Positions 20,001 to 25,678 of a stretch of DNA of 48,382 nt are shown one piece after another. Numbering within the stretch: the stretch's first letter is position 1; each line of letters starts with the position of its first letter. Origin of the DNA: Cupriavidus sp. 2SB. GTDB taxonomy: Bacteria; Pseudomonadota; Gammaproteobacteria; Burkholderiales; Burkholderiaceae. Location of the stretch: contig NZ_SCMX01000051.1 in the NCBI RefSeq assembly GCF_005503625.1, positions 1-48,382 on the forward strand. Direction: 5' to 3'. The translations under genes were made by a program, and so were the position numbers. Below the pieces are notes generated by a model, which was given only the letters and a program-made list of their open reading frames with translations, did no database searches and had not been told where the DNA came from.

Positions 20001-21736
20001 TCCGTGGTGTAGCCGTTGGTGCCCGCCGGCACGCGCACGAGATAGCGGCGGTCCACCCACATCGTGGTGTTGTTGAGCTTGCCGGAGTCGCGGTTGTCCG
20101 GGGAATCGCGCTGTTCATTGCCCTGAACGTTGACCTCGACGTTGTTGGCCTCCATCGCCACGTTGACGCCCACGGCGCCCGCCACATCGAGGATGGCGCG
20201 GTCAGCCAGCAGCGCACGGCGCGCGGCGTTGACGCTGATCTGGCCGCCCGTGGCCAGCGTCAGCGAATCGCCATCGAACAAGACATCGCCCGAGGAAATC
20301 ACCTGCACCAGCGACTGGTCGCGGCGGTTGTAGCCGGATTCGCTCACGGTGCCGGAGTCGCGCAGCAACGCATCGCGCTGCACGTCGAGTGCCGTACCGC
20401 CGCTGTCATCCAGCACGATGGCGCTGACGCTGTTCGGCGCCATCGTGACGCGGCTCTTGTCGTCGCCTTCGGCGCGCAGGTGGATCGTGCCGCGCGTATT
20501 GACCGAGGTGCTCGACACCAGCACGCCCGACTGCTCGACGGTATGGCCCTTGAGCGTGATATCGCCCGTGGTGGCCTGGATCAGACCGCTGTTGGTGACA
20601 AGACCCGCTGCGCTGTTGGCCAGTCGCGTGACGTCGATTTCGTTGCCGCGCGTGCTCGAATTGGGATTGCCGTCGGTGCCCTGACCCCGGCGGATCACGA
20701 AGCTGTCGCCAGCCGCCAGCGCGGTTTGTCCGCCCGGCGTGACGATGGTGCCGCGGTTATGCGCCTCGCGGCCCAGCAGCAGCACGTACCCGCCGCCCTG
20801 CGTGACGGACTCGGGCTTGCGCGTGGCAATGCGCGCGCCGGCCTCGACAATGACATCGCCCGTGGCCGCACCATGCGTGACCGCCGTTGTGCTCACAGCC
20901 AGATCGTTGGCGAACGTCGGCACATAGCCCGCGCCGCGTGCCTCGCTGAACAGGCCCTTGTCGAACTGCGCATTGGTCATGCCGGCGGCAGCGGCCACCA
21001 GGTTGCGGGTGTCTACCTGGCTCGTACCCGTGAACACGATGCCGTTGCGGTTCACGATCATGACCGTGCCATCGGCCTTGATCTGCCCCTGGATCTTGCT
21101 CGGGCGCGCCTGCGGATCGTTCACGCGGTTCAGCACGGCCCAGTCCTGGCGCTGCTGGAATTCCACCGTGGTGTTGCGGCCCACGTTGAACGTTTCCCAG
21201 TTCAGGATCGCTTTATCAGCGGTCTGTTCGATGGTGACCTGCGTGCGCCCATCCACCACTTTCTGCGTGGCGTCCTTGGCGTTGATCCAGCCGGCGGTCA
21301 GGCTATTGGTATCGACCTTGAGGCCGCCCTCGCCCAGCCCATCGGGCACCGAGGCTTGCTGCGCGGCGGCCTGGCGTGCGGCGGCCTGCGTGGCCTGCAT
21401 TGCGGCAATGCTTTGCGCAGCCTGCCCGAGATTCTGGATCGAGCGCTGCAGTTGTGCGTTGGCTTGTTGCTGCTGCCCCTGCGGATTGGTCAGCATCGAC
21501 GCCGGCATGCCGTTGGGCAGGCGGCCCGTGGCAGCCGCCGTGTCCTGCGTCATGTTCTTCTGGGCCATCCATGCGCGGCTGAACGCCTGGTTTGCGTGCG
21601 TGGCGCCCGAGGTGCCCCACAGGCCGCCCGCCGCCACCAGCAGCGCCACGGTACGGGCCAGCGGCCTCGCCTGCGGTACTGCCATCCCAACCTTGTGTTG
21701 CGCCAGCGATTTGTTCTGGTTTGCGCGCGTCTGCAT
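8036..21736 (-). CDS. Giant filamentous-hemagglutinin-like exoprotein (TpsA; PdtA-like)
   Basis: This single uninterrupted 4566-residue frame encodes a two-partner-secretion exoprotein. Residues 1-48 form a long signal peptide (GTSGATHA-NQ). A Gln/Ala-rich stretch follows, then the TPS secretion domain (about 140-390), recognisable by ILNWETFNVGRNTTVEF and NRNGIVFTGTSQVDTRNLVAA; the usual NPNGI motif reads NRNGI. The long body is repetitive Gly/Asn/Asp-rich beta-helix sequence (many GG.I.L..A..D.SG units), typical of FHA rods. The C-terminus (from about 4150) resembles the DUF3739 domain of large Burkholderiales hemagglutinins and ends in a Gln/Ala/Pro-rich tail. There is no CDI-type toxin tip or VENN motif. 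It should be exported by Sec and translocated by TpsB (30482-32140). It lies directly downstream of the anti-sigma regulator, so the sigma factor probably controls it. Likely roles are adhesion or aggregation. Confidence 0.92.
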   Translation of the reverse strand: MQTRANQNKSLAQHKVGMAVPQARPLARTVALLVAAGGLWGTSGATHANQAFSRAWMAQKNMTQDTAAATGRLPNGMPASMLTNPQGQQQQANAQLQRSIQNLGQAAQSIAAMQATQAAARQAAAQQASVPDGLGEGGLKVDTNSLTAGWINAKDATQKVVDGRTQVTIEQTADKAILNWETFNVGRNTTVEFQQRQDWAVLNRVNDPQARPSKIQGQIKADGTVMIVNRNGIVFTGTSQVDTRNLVAAAAGMTNAQFDKGLFSEARGAGYVPTFANDLAVSTTAVTHGAATGDVIVEAGARIATRKPESVTQGGGYVLLLGREAHNRGTIVTPGGQTALAAGDSFVIRRGQGTDGNPNSSTRGNEIDVTRLANSAAGLVTNSGLIQATTGDITLKGHTVEQSGVLVSSTSVNTRGTIHLRAEGDDKSRVTMAPNSVSAIVLDDSGGTALDVQRDALLRDSGTVSESGYNRRDQSLVQVISSGDVLFDGDSLTLATGGQISVNAARRALLADRAILDVAGAVGVNVAMEANNVEVNVQGNEQRDSPDNRDSGKLNNTTMWVDRRYLVRVPAGTNGYTTDRWYTGGGLLEVSGYLNTSGHGIGEWAALGGTVTFDGGQLVTQAGSSVNVSGGSLNVQTGMIRQSWLRGEDGRLYSLDNAPADVLYSGLYRGYETQHQRWGKTSTEQFNSPLIAPDRRLENGYTVGRDAGRVVVGTNSAVLEGAIESTVYQGPRQSQARDATLDGYRQSQIAAPLAGELVIGSISPFYDTASGMLRDSPKAKVKQVEIGAVEGIAQGLGLDGAMPDSLAGHIALDAGWVNAQKLGGLKVYAQDGIEVDAPIAVANGGGIAPHAGKVDVNADLTARGGQIVLGNVLSQRTGNEWVDGTISATPVAMTGVNVGPGVTLDTRGLWTNLRTDAGDIAGLPYINGGDIRISTTGGIVLDAGSVLDVSSGAALKANGKLDGGRGGNISLLSNQLDVTGKNAGTLRMDGELRGYGVRGGGKLTLDSGTGVIVGSSPLAENGVLKAGESAAVQLMLAQDLTMPVGTVLPTDYTYSTDRIQPGGVARGNLLVTVDKPATLAGNWQVPAGEGGVAYVVYDSYGNFYQTGMMVPTGAKITRTVGNMAAGYVVPAGVFADGMPVAPFDTTVKAGTPFTQAVTLHAGDRLAPGTALSADVKVKPLLVLDGKVFQTGFGQYEVIGQQGVAVAPGAIIDVSMPVMRHDTVLAHAAPTGTAPADAMQQWLPPLWEEDPEDGVLTQRRGADLVLTGGSVYGHAPVAVGTGSVVSVDPGHKITLQGNGQITIDGTLNAWGGKISVLETALGVAAADTPSGHADSRSIWIGNHAVLDAAGRAATAVDNAGRVYGRAANGGTIEIGAPYVAGARQVDAADAFIVVRPGARLDASGDAATIDVPGQGAVALPGNGGVIALSSYRGLFVDGAMRAASAGPGAAGGTLALSLETPAYLGVANNTLQGVGVEDAVRVPRELILAQVQGASVLSDDLAPGANLANGETLAFGYGRIGVDRIAAGGFGNLSLLANGLISFDGDVDLKMDQSLRLVASSLNLAQQADRATHVTLAAPYMQIAGNTRRAVDNSIMPNPVVGSRNLITSGGGSLGVPLVAEDASLTVDAGFLDIAGQMLMGTRGDIVMNSGTPLKVERDTFGSIALRSAADMRLSGAAELYSAGNLTLAASQIYPATLDSGKFVVGLENYVDQWGTRMTRMVPTRVLNIERSGAAGAADPALPYSVFGSIQLAGPTVNQNGVVRAPMGSVTIGSSQNGQETGIVNLLPGSVTSVSAKGLTMPFGGSLDGLSYMYNGADVAFDKAGAGPAVTLAGHAIDVKEGAVLDMSGGGDLKGAAFLSGRGGSTDARMNPLIQVDPKGSFTLPGLATNPVYAIVPGAQAGYAPIVAEKGAGDPAIGRQITIGAGVPGLPAGTYTLLPSTYALLPGAFRVELNGAQAAASIATTTRQDALAMRNGSYATSAQLSTFGTGIRDALPTQAIVTSADVLRRYSQYNETNYTDYAIAAAQRNGMPRTMIERDAKTLKLDFLAGYSNGKIGDTESLHFAGKALYDTPEGGWGGSALVTGAGNYEVLAAGAAPGAPGAMSYPVSLHADDLNAIGASRLAIGALPKVGGAGSNAQRGNVATFDSAASNIVLREGAVLKAPEVFLVTSNPTGGITIEQGAGINTLGQGKAAWDSTNGFVFEPGQRGVVALSNGWLDMLAPVASNGSFGGGFIDIGACGAGAACQGNAQLYSEGTIAAATDNTFELRDAVRYGTRNLSLSVGAINVGTEAALAGAASRGALTPGLRLSQDVLNRLINGDTSTGAPALENLILTARDAVNFHDSITLSTLDPVTGKSALDRLVLTTPAIYGAGDANADARIQTDVLVWNGATTPAGQVAAGGAGTGSGKFTIDAREIEFGFAPSVRTDTVHDMDRLALGFSDVILKAGERITANRKGALAVYQSRGAWDDAAGKFPYNGGNLHIETPLLTGQAGSVNTLRAGGDISVAAPAGATAPVLSNAALVAAMGAEIALEGRNVALDTAVALPSGKLTVTAQGDIALGDRADLDLAGRKLDFFDVSKYSWGGDVVLDSKAGNIRQASGSHVDLSAVENRAGKFTAIALGTGAGMVDLQGSFAGGSTGHYDAGGTYVPYAAGGADIRGQQIADFTGLNQRLNDGKVSGSRNFQIKQGDLTIGDELKAREISVSVDGGRLVVNGTVDASGEQVGSIRLAARDGVAIGGNALLDAHSRVLRVDSYGKIIEAPNRAMIEIQSGNGTLVLADGARMDVRAGTDGTAQALGTVELSARRIGGARGTDVDIDASGTVRIDGARGIYVNAFQRYDNAPLITGGTVDGRDYQSITQGYLKDLHDDSAAFMTNALANGDLMNRKLAGLRGYADAFHLRPGVEIVSATPDGDLHVDGDIDLSGFRYASVNPHSQMTGVYGSGEAGALVLRAGGNLKIYGSLTDGFDTSVLQPTIDDKGWILVKGRIPWGGDVIIPTDNLVTLAEGTFFYSGRALNYALSMQAMSLRAGTELATRATLTADLVLPAGTVLGGAVRDSSGNVVYAAGAVLPQAVTLSSGMQLDAGNRLPSAAKVGPMVWPAGVPLPFPDGAIVDVGSSWAGVNGVQLAGSLTLRKGAMLPAETVVKLPGDAESVQMRPADADGNQGRNLALAPMLAPGSQSWSIRLVGGADLDAADTRALLPHSASGHVLLADTHYGLVFQKNVLVPGTGLPGQYVWGPDAEIFGYMPGDVITPQDIINFGGEEALMGLNDWGLGVLVTKIADGTPAEYEDRATPGRQQLYSVLRTGTGDLDVLSAGDFTMSSPFGVYTAGTQSIGVSTAYNQPRSNGADGTILGALGADWAPYVNGGTQSLYQAWYPEHGGNVLVRAQGTVRGDTIGQASGSIRNDDALGVMRTHFDTSAVGGWLWRQGTGSAAQPGEGVPTAWWINFGTYVPAAKGTANALHDGTPFLVGFTGIGTMGGGNLVLEAGADAGMMESRMGKADNVLSRSQGLNLAVASTGRVSADGSTLTLTGGGDLDIRIGGGLNPVAEVRATPNTGSSGMDGALLRYDNVQIPLNSTFTNLRGALRLAAGSVGGVELRYDVSDRMESRAYQPNVATSSIAAGGPVLVPGDSTISIDARGDLAVGGVADPGRVPQYHNGTPFTLNGTAQDGEGFSWFSLWTPATAVNLLAAGGNLTPSMAWMDNRTGQNHSATDGRFMMPAILRAAAPNGSLYYGGSSQGRRGSDNLIAQSPYGLMLAPSPVGSQFTTTGTGALELLAGDSIYAGGYAVTQSGADGAALPTPFNPGFVGVVGRVWYGAHLVGNVSQQALAPSVMFTNGMDTDQLYPLFSLTAPTASGQAHVGQPPARFYANDGDIVGLRTGGIITHGNPRGQDGLQPTWYEGGGPVAIRAGRDIVNAGTELGIVETVPTAALGWYGQYYSAQPNAPLRPTRIETGSVRGNLIVHNSADDVSVISAGRDILGGTFYVAGPGLMEVTAGRDLYLADKGELKSIGQVVNARAGDRASGAGIAVAAGVGARGLDGLGFQAFAARYLDPANQADPSRPLADQPGKVVTTYGGKLTLGDWLRAEFGYGGDEAGAPAFLAAKQGELDLARDQKQAGGTAATSRDLQREFGLQSQLHLVNWLTDRFGGANGLGLHFDAAAGDARAFFAALPPEQQRAYLRNVYYAELKASGREYNAVGGPRAGSYLRGREAIATLLPNGASLGDATGERAYDGDLTMFSSAKYYMDSANPTFTTRPRAGVKYLTKAQWVAAGSPGNVPYFDVLDAGIHTDFGGDISILTPGGRTLVGVDGGFVPGEGSGVLTQGSGEIQMYARDSILLGQSRIFTTFGGNILGWSAQGDINAGRGSKSTVVYTPQRRIYDDYGRVTLSPTTPNTGAGIATLNPIAEVPPGDIDLIAPLGTIDAGEAGIRVSGNVNLAALRVVNAENIQVQGKATGIPVVAAVNVGALSNASAAASQAANAAQEAVQRERTAARQAMPSVFTVRVLSTGGEPAEGAPRPGQGASVQPAPYDYKSAVQVLGQMNLGDAALSQLTPTERRNLQQH

Positions 21737-21922
21737 GGTGCCCTGATCCCGTCAAGCAAGTTTGCGGAGCCGGTGCGCAGCGCGTGCGAGGCGTGCGGTC
21801 CGACTCCTGTCGTCATTGCCATCGACGGGCGTTGCCGCCGATGCTCCTGGGAGCTAGACCCTTTGGCGCGACCGAATCGGCAAGGTTTTCCTTGAAGATT
21901 TGGTGACAGTCCCGCGACGGCA
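21737..21922 (-). promoter_or_regulatory. Leader/promoter region of the giant exoprotein
   Basis: This 186-bp gap between the FecR-type gene and tpsA holds a perfect CAAGG-TTTT-CCTTG palindrome (21881-21894) and, just upstream on the minus strand, a single good PhoB half-site CTGTCAC (21903-21909) whose second repeat is poor. A separate promoter here, possibly recognised by the neighbouring ECF sigma factor, is likely, but I cannot assign -35 and -10 elements. The ribosome-binding site before the ATG is weak. Confidence 0.4.
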
Positions 21923-22924
21923 TCAAGACAGCAGGACGACCCCGCCGGGCAAATGACGGGCGTCGAGCCCGAACGACTGCTGGATCTGTGCGATGGCCTT
22001 GTCGAGCGCATCGATGCGGAAGCGCCCTGTGACGGGGCGCGCGGCAAGCTGGCGCGACATCAGCACGAGCTTGCCATTGCGGTAGCGATTGATCTCGTTG
22101 ACCACATCGCCCAATGGCGTCTCGGCAAAGCGCAGGAACCCCTCGCGCCACGCGGGCATGCGCGCGGCGTCCAGATCCACCACGTGTGCAAGCTTGCGGT
22201 CGTCATAGGTGACCTGCTGCCGCGCATTCAGCGTGACCGTGCCCGTGGGATGCGCCACCTGCACCACGCCCTGCACACAGGTCACGCAGACGGAATCGGC
22301 GGTGTGCAGCACCTCGAAGCGCGCACGCGCCGCCACCGCGCGTCCCGCACCGGCCGTGACCGCAAAGGGCCGGCTGGTCTCGGTCATGTCGATGGCGGTC
22401 TCGCCCGCGATCAGTTCGATACCGGCCACACGGCCACGCGGATGCAGCGCGATGCTGGTGCGCGTATTCATTTCCACGCCAACATTGCCGCCCAACGTGA
22501 TATGCCGCTGCTCGCCGGCCACGGTGCGATAGTCGCCGCGCCGCTCGCTTACGGACGCCCACATTCCCATGGGCGGATAGACCATCGCGACGGACGCAAC
22601 AGCAGCCGTGCCGAGCGCGCCGCCAAGGAAAGCGCGACGCGGGAAATGCACCGGCGCAGGCGCGTCCTTGGGTTCGGGCCGCGCAGCCATCGGCTTCTGT
22701 TCAAGCAGTTGGCGACCCGCCTGTGCGAGTTCCTGCCACTGGCGTTGTGCAGCGGTAAAAGCAGCGGCGTGCGCGGGATTGGATTTGCACCATTGCCGCA
22801 GCGCATCGCCATCGCGATGCGTCATCTGGCCGGCACCGATCCGCCGCACCCATTCCAGGGCCTGGCGTTCGATCCGGGAGAGGCCGCGTGGCCGTTGTCG
22901 CAGAGGGTTCATGGTGGCAGTCAT
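21923..22924 (-). CDS. FecR/VreR-type anti-sigma regulator
   Basis: This inner-membrane regulator transmits a periplasmic signal to the ECF sigma factor encoded upstream. It has an N-terminal cytoplasmic DUF4880 region (RQALEWVRRIGAG, AHAAAFTAAQRQWQEL), an Arg-Arg-preceded transmembrane segment (FLGGALGTAAVASVAMVY, about residues 99-118), a periplasmic FecR domain (RTVAGEQRHITLGGNVGVEMN) and a C-terminal STN-like domain (GRFRIDALDKAIAQIQQSF). The length of about 333 residues is normal. Three in-frame ATGs (22957, 22924, 22912) are possible and none has a strong ribosome-binding site; I chose the middle one. It is the last gene of the STN-sigma-FecR cassette. Confidence 0.88.
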   Translation of the reverse strand: MTATMNPLRQRPRGLSRIERQALEWVRRIGAGQMTHRDGDALRQWCKSNPAHAAAFTAAQRQWQELAQAGRQLLEQKPMAARPEPKDAPAPVHFPRRAFLGGALGTAAVASVAMVYPPMGMWASVSERRGDYRTVAGEQRHITLGGNVGVEMNTRTSIALHPRGRVAGIELIAGETAIDMTETSRPFAVTAGAGRAVAARARFEVLHTADSVCVTCVQGVVQVAHPTGTVTLNARQQVTYDDRKLAHVVDLDAARMPAWREGFLRFAETPLGDVVNEINRYRNGKLVLMSRQLAARPVTGRFRIDALDKAIAQIQQSFGLDARHLPGGVVLLS

Positions 22925-22998
22925 GGCGTCTGGCAACCCCACCAAGCGGGGGCGCATGACATCAAGACGGTTCTGGCGCTCAGGATCGGCACGATTTC

Positions 22999-23514
22999 TC
23001 AGCCCCGTTGTTCCATGTGCGCCACGCAGTACTCATGTGCGCGTTTCAGTTCGAGCCCGATCAGGCGTGCGGATACGCCAAAGCGCACGGCGGCCTCCTG
23101 ATTCGACAGTTCCTCGACCCGCACCGCCAGAAAGATCGCGCGGCGGCGCGGCGGCATCTTGTCGATCACGTCCGCCAGCGCCTGCACTTCGCTACGGGCC
23201 GCCACGGTCTGTGCCGGACCCGGTGCGGGGTCCGCGATATCGAGCATCAGCGTGTCGAGTTCTTCCGCGCTCATGAAGCGGCGGTCGCGCTGCAGGCGAT
23301 CCAGCGCGAGGTTGGTCGCCATGCGCATCAGGTACGCAGCGGGGCTCGCTACCGGGCCGTTGGCATCGTTGCGATCTTCGAGATGGACCCAGGTGTCGTG
23401 CAGCGCGTCGCTGGCCAGCTCGGCCGATCCCAGGCGCCATGTCAGGCGGCGCTTGAGATCGTCGTAGCGTTGCGCGAGCAGGTCGCGCAGGCCGGAGCGA
23501 ATCGTCTCGCTCAT
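22999..23514 (-). CDS. ECF RNA polymerase sigma factor (FecI/VreI type)
   Basis: This 171-residue extracytoplasmic-function sigma factor starts at MSETIRSGLRDL. Its ATG overlaps the TGA of the preceding STN-TonB gene (ATGA), so translation is coupled. Region 2 is seen in LASDALHDTWVHLED and AAYLMRMATNLALDRLQRDRR, the core-binding and -10 recognition part. Region 4 is seen in MPPRRRAIFLAVRVEELSNQ followed by the helix-turn-helix EAAVRFGVSARLIGLELKRA. FecI-like factors are held inactive by the FecR-type partner next door until a surface signal arrives. The closest functional parallel is VreI of P. aeruginosa PUMA3. Direct targets probably include the downstream exoprotein gene. Confidence 0.9.
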   Translation of the reverse strand: MSETIRSGLRDLLAQRYDDLKRRLTWRLGSAELASDALHDTWVHLEDRNDANGPVASPAAYLMRMATNLALDRLQRDRRFMSAEELDTLMLDIADPAPGPAQTVAARSEVQALADVIDKMPPRRRAIFLAVRVEELSNQEAAVRFGVSARLIGLELKRAHEYCVAHMEQRG

Positions 23515-24209
23515 TGCATGCCCCGAGGTACGCCACATGCAGGCACACATGCCTGCCCCGCCACGCATTGCCGCACCAGCAGCACGAATGGCGTATCGGG
23601 CTTCTCGGGCGCGCGGCCCATGTCGATCTGCTGCAGCGTGTCGACGATGGCGGCGTCGCGGCGGTTGTCACCCGTGGTATCGAGCAGTCGTGCGCGCTGC
23701 ACGCGTCCCGCGCGACCAATCTGCACCGTGACGGCGAGCCGGTAGCTGCCGAGCGCCAGCGCAGGCCGCGCACACAGTGCCTGCCGCACGCGCGACTGCA
23801 CCAGCGCGTCATAGTCCTGCCGTGCCACCGAAGCGTCCTGCGTCGCAGGGGAAACCGGCGTGTCGCCCGATGGGGCCAGCACGAAAGCATCGCCAGCGGT
23901 GGCATGCGCGGCCAGGCCGGTGCCTTCCAGCAAACGGTGCAAAGCGTCGCGCGGCGTCATCGCACCCACCACCGCGTGCGAGGTACGGCCTTCCGCGAGT
24001 TCGGACGGATAGAAGACCGACATGCTGGTCTGCGCGTCATAGCGGTCCAGCGCCAATTTCAGCGGCTGGGCCGGCAAGTCGAACACCATCTCGGCGGCGC
24101 GCGCGAACGTCATCCACGGCAGCGTGGCGGCGAGCGCCATCACCGCGACAAGCCCCCGCCGCGAACGCCTGGGCGTACACGGACGACGGGAAGCGGGCGG
24201 GCATGCCAT
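23511..24209 (-). CDS. Barrel-less signalling protein: STN domain fused to a TonB-C-like domain (VreA-like)
   Basis: The 232-residue protein has a basic N-terminus and one hydrophobic segment (GLVAVMALAATLPWMTFARA, about 19-38), then an STN signalling domain (about 41-112: FDLPAQPLKLALDRYDAQ, TPRDALHRLLEGTGL). STN domains normally sit at the front of TonB-dependent receptors. Here no beta barrel follows; instead residues 131-213 look like a TonB C-terminal domain (GSYRLAVTVQIGRAGRVQRA, DAAIVDTLQQIDMGRAPEK), with the same pattern as the TonB at 27521-28216. The tail has three cysteines (215, 221, 225). It heads the sigma/FecR cassette with coupled translation and follows a PhoB-type promoter. 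The gene order matches vreA-vreI-vreR. The ligand and partner are unknown. Confidence 0.85.
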   Translation of the reverse strand: MACPPASRRPCTPRRSRRGLVAVMALAATLPWMTFARAAEMVFDLPAQPLKLALDRYDAQTSMSVFYPSELAEGRTSHAVVGAMTPRDALHRLLEGTGLAAHATAGDAFVLAPSGDTPVSPATQDASVARQDYDALVQSRVRQALCARPALALGSYRLAVTVQIGRAGRVQRARLLDTTGDNRRDAAIVDTLQQIDMGRAPEKPDTPFVLLVRQCVAGQACVPACGVPRGMQ

Positions 24210-24252
24210 GGGATGCGGGTGACCTGTTCATAGGGTGCTTGGGTTCGACCGG

Positions 24253-24286
24253 ATCGTATGACTGTGACGTGACGTTGCCATGACAA
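24253..24286 (-). promoter_or_regulatory. PhoB-dependent promoter candidate for the sigma cassette
   Basis: On the minus strand the 18-mer TTGTCATGGCAACGTCAC (24286-24269) fits the Pho box (two CTGTCAY repeats, 4-bp spacer). Ten bp later comes TACGAT (24258-24253), a plausible -10. A third repeat, CAGTCAT, lies at the same 11-bp phase. It is about 45 bp upstream of the STN-TonB gene. The TCATACGAT around the -10 also occurs in the phoX promoter. Confidence 0.7.
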
Positions 24287-24323
24287 AAAAAGAACGACGC
24301 GCCGGCAGGTCATTCGGCGCGCC
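24284..24323 (-). terminator. Rho-independent terminator of the tpsB-exbB-ybjN operon
   Basis: GACGCGCCG (24296-24304) pairs with CGGCGCGCC (24315-24323) with one mismatch. On the minus strand the stem is followed by GTTC and seven T residues. The T-run merges into the first repeat of the Pho box of the next operon, so termination and new initiation abut. Confidence 0.75.
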
Positions 24324-24347
24324 GCCCACAGTGAAGAAGGGAAAACG

Positions 24348-24869
24348 TTACGCGGCAGCGTCGGAGGTCTCGGCGGCTTCGCCTTCACCCTCGGCGCGGA
24401 AGTTGCGCAGATGCAGGAAGAACTGGCCCATCATCTGGATCCACACCTGCATCGACACCGAAAGAAAATCCTCGCTGACACCACCCGTCACCATCACGTC
24501 CATTTCCAGCACGACGAAATCACCGTGCGTGGCAATGCGCGCGAAGCGGCGGCTGCGGTGCCAGTCGGCCAGCAGCGCATCGGGGAATACGCCGCCGTCC
24601 ACGCGCAACGGGCAGCTCAGCGTGAAATCGAGATACTGGTCGGGGCCGAGGCGATTGCCCCACAGCACCTGGAAGCCCACGCCGTGGCTGGCGCTGTGCA
24701 GGCGCGTGCCCTGCTCCTCTTCCACCACCTGCACGGCGCAACCCGCGCGGCGGATGGCTTCGGCAAGTTGCTCGGCGCTGACGGCGGGCAGTACGGCGGG
24801 CTGGGTGGCAATGTTGGCTTCGAGGTTGGCTTCGGTGCTGGCTGCGATATCGAGTACGGCTTCAGTCAT
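24348..24869 (-). CDS. YbjN-domain protein
   Basis: A 173-residue cytoplasmic protein with no signal peptide. The start MTEAVLDIAAS is chosen because an AGGA motif lies 7 nt upstream; another ATG is 2 codons earlier. After an Ala/Glu-rich lead, residues from about 30 show the YbjN pattern (AEQLAEAIRRAGCAVQVVEEEQG, then FQVLWGNRLGPDQYLDFTL and a long helix VSMQVWIQMMGQFFLHLRNF). The YbjN fold resembles type III secretion chaperones, and E. coli YbjN affects stress, motility and adhesion. It is the last gene of the Ton/TPS operon, about 58 nt after the coiled-coil gene, followed by a terminator. I infer a chaperone-like or regulatory role in this system. Confidence 0.8.
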   Translation of the reverse strand: MTEAVLDIAASTEANLEANIATQPAVLPAVSAEQLAEAIRRAGCAVQVVEEEQGTRLHSASHGVGFQVLWGNRLGPDQYLDFTLSCPLRVDGGVFPDALLADWHRSRRFARIATHGDFVVLEMDVMVTGGVSEDFLSVSMQVWIQMMGQFFLHLRNFRAEGEGEAAETSDAAA

Positions 24870-24927
24870 GGTCATGTCCTGTGTGTGCTGTGCGTTCAGT
24901 GTGTTCTGTGCGGATGAATGGGGTGTG

Positions 24928-25668
24928 TCACTGCGCTTGCGCGGGCGCGCTCGATGGCGCGGCAGCAGTAGGCGTAGAGGCTGGCTGGGCTGGCTGGGCT
25001 GCCTGTGCCTCCGCGGCAGGCACCGCGTTGGCATCAAAGCGGCCTTCGTAGAGCTTGTCGCCGTAGTCCTGCGCGATCTGCTCGTAGCGCACGCGGCTTT
25101 GCGCGGCGAATGGCTGGCGCGAGGCCATCACGGTGGTGAGGTCCACGGTCTCGTAGGCGCGCAGGATGTCCTGCCCCACGGCGTAAAGCTTCGCGTTAGC
25201 GGCTTCGCAGCGTTGCAGCGCGGCCTTCTGCGTGGTGGCTTCCGAGGCCAGCTTCTGGCGTTCAGCGTCGATGCCGCGCGCCATGCGCAGCAATTCGTCG
25301 TAGGCACCCCGGAACTGCGCCACCTGGCTTGCGGCCTTCTCGGCGGCGCCCTGCCCCTGCAACTGCGATTGACGCGCCGCGTCGGCGAGCTTCTCGCGTG
25401 CGCCACGCTCGGCGGCTAGCTGGGCGCGCGTGGCGTCCAGCTCCTTCTTCATCGCGGCCGCATCGGTGCTGCCTGCGTTGCCCGCGCCCGCCTGCGGCTG
25501 GCCGGCCTTCAGCGCGGCCAGTTCGTTCTGGGCCTGCTGCAACTGCGTGGTGGTGATGCGAAGCTGGTTGCGCAGGCGCTCTTCCATGCTCTGTGCCTGC
25601 GCATGGGCGCCGGTTGCCACCAGGGCAAGAACCAGCGGCATGGCACGTATCAAAGGGATCGGGATCAC
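24928..25668 (-). CDS. Periplasmic coiled-coil protein
   Basis: Translation most likely begins at a GTG preceded by a perfect GAGGAGG ribosome-binding site 5 nt upstream that overlaps the end of the porin gene; a later ATG (MPLVLALV) is an alternative. A signal peptide ending at AHAQA is followed by about 130 residues of heptad-rich helix (MEERLRNQLRITTTQLQQAQ through ERGAREKLADAARQ), a region with one Cys (LQRCEAANAKLYAVGQDIL), and a low-complexity Ala/Pro/Gln tail. It is probably a periplasmic scaffold between the Ton complex and outer-membrane partners. I do not recognise a named family. Confidence 0.78.
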   Translation of the reverse strand: MIPIPLIRAMPLVLALVATGAHAQAQSMEERLRNQLRITTTQLQQAQNELAALKAGQPQAGAGNAGSTDAAAMKKELDATRAQLAAERGAREKLADAARQSQLQGQGAAEKAASQVAQFRGAYDELLRMARGIDAERQKLASEATTQKAALQRCEAANAKLYAVGQDILRAYETVDLTTVMASRQPFAAQSRVRYEQIAQDYGDKLYEGRFDANAVPAAEAQAAQPAQPASTPTAAAPSSAPAQAQ

Positions 25669-25678
25669 GTCATCCTCC

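Noticed and set aside
8036..21736. Contact-dependent inhibition (CdiA) system
   Set aside because: There is no VENN motif, no C-terminal toxin-like domain and no small immunity gene after the stop; the C-terminus looks like DUF3739.
7265..21895. Very long plus-strand open frames opposite tpsA (for example 7265-10837, 11342-15415, 17711-21895)
   Set aside because: They are antisense shadows of a high-GC gene: His/Arg/Ala-rich, no domains, no ribosome-binding sites. The minus-strand frame has recognisable TPS features throughout.
21884..21909. Pho box before tpsA
   Set aside because: Only one repeat (CTGTCAC) is good; the second 7-mer matches at three positions and no -10 lies at the right distance.
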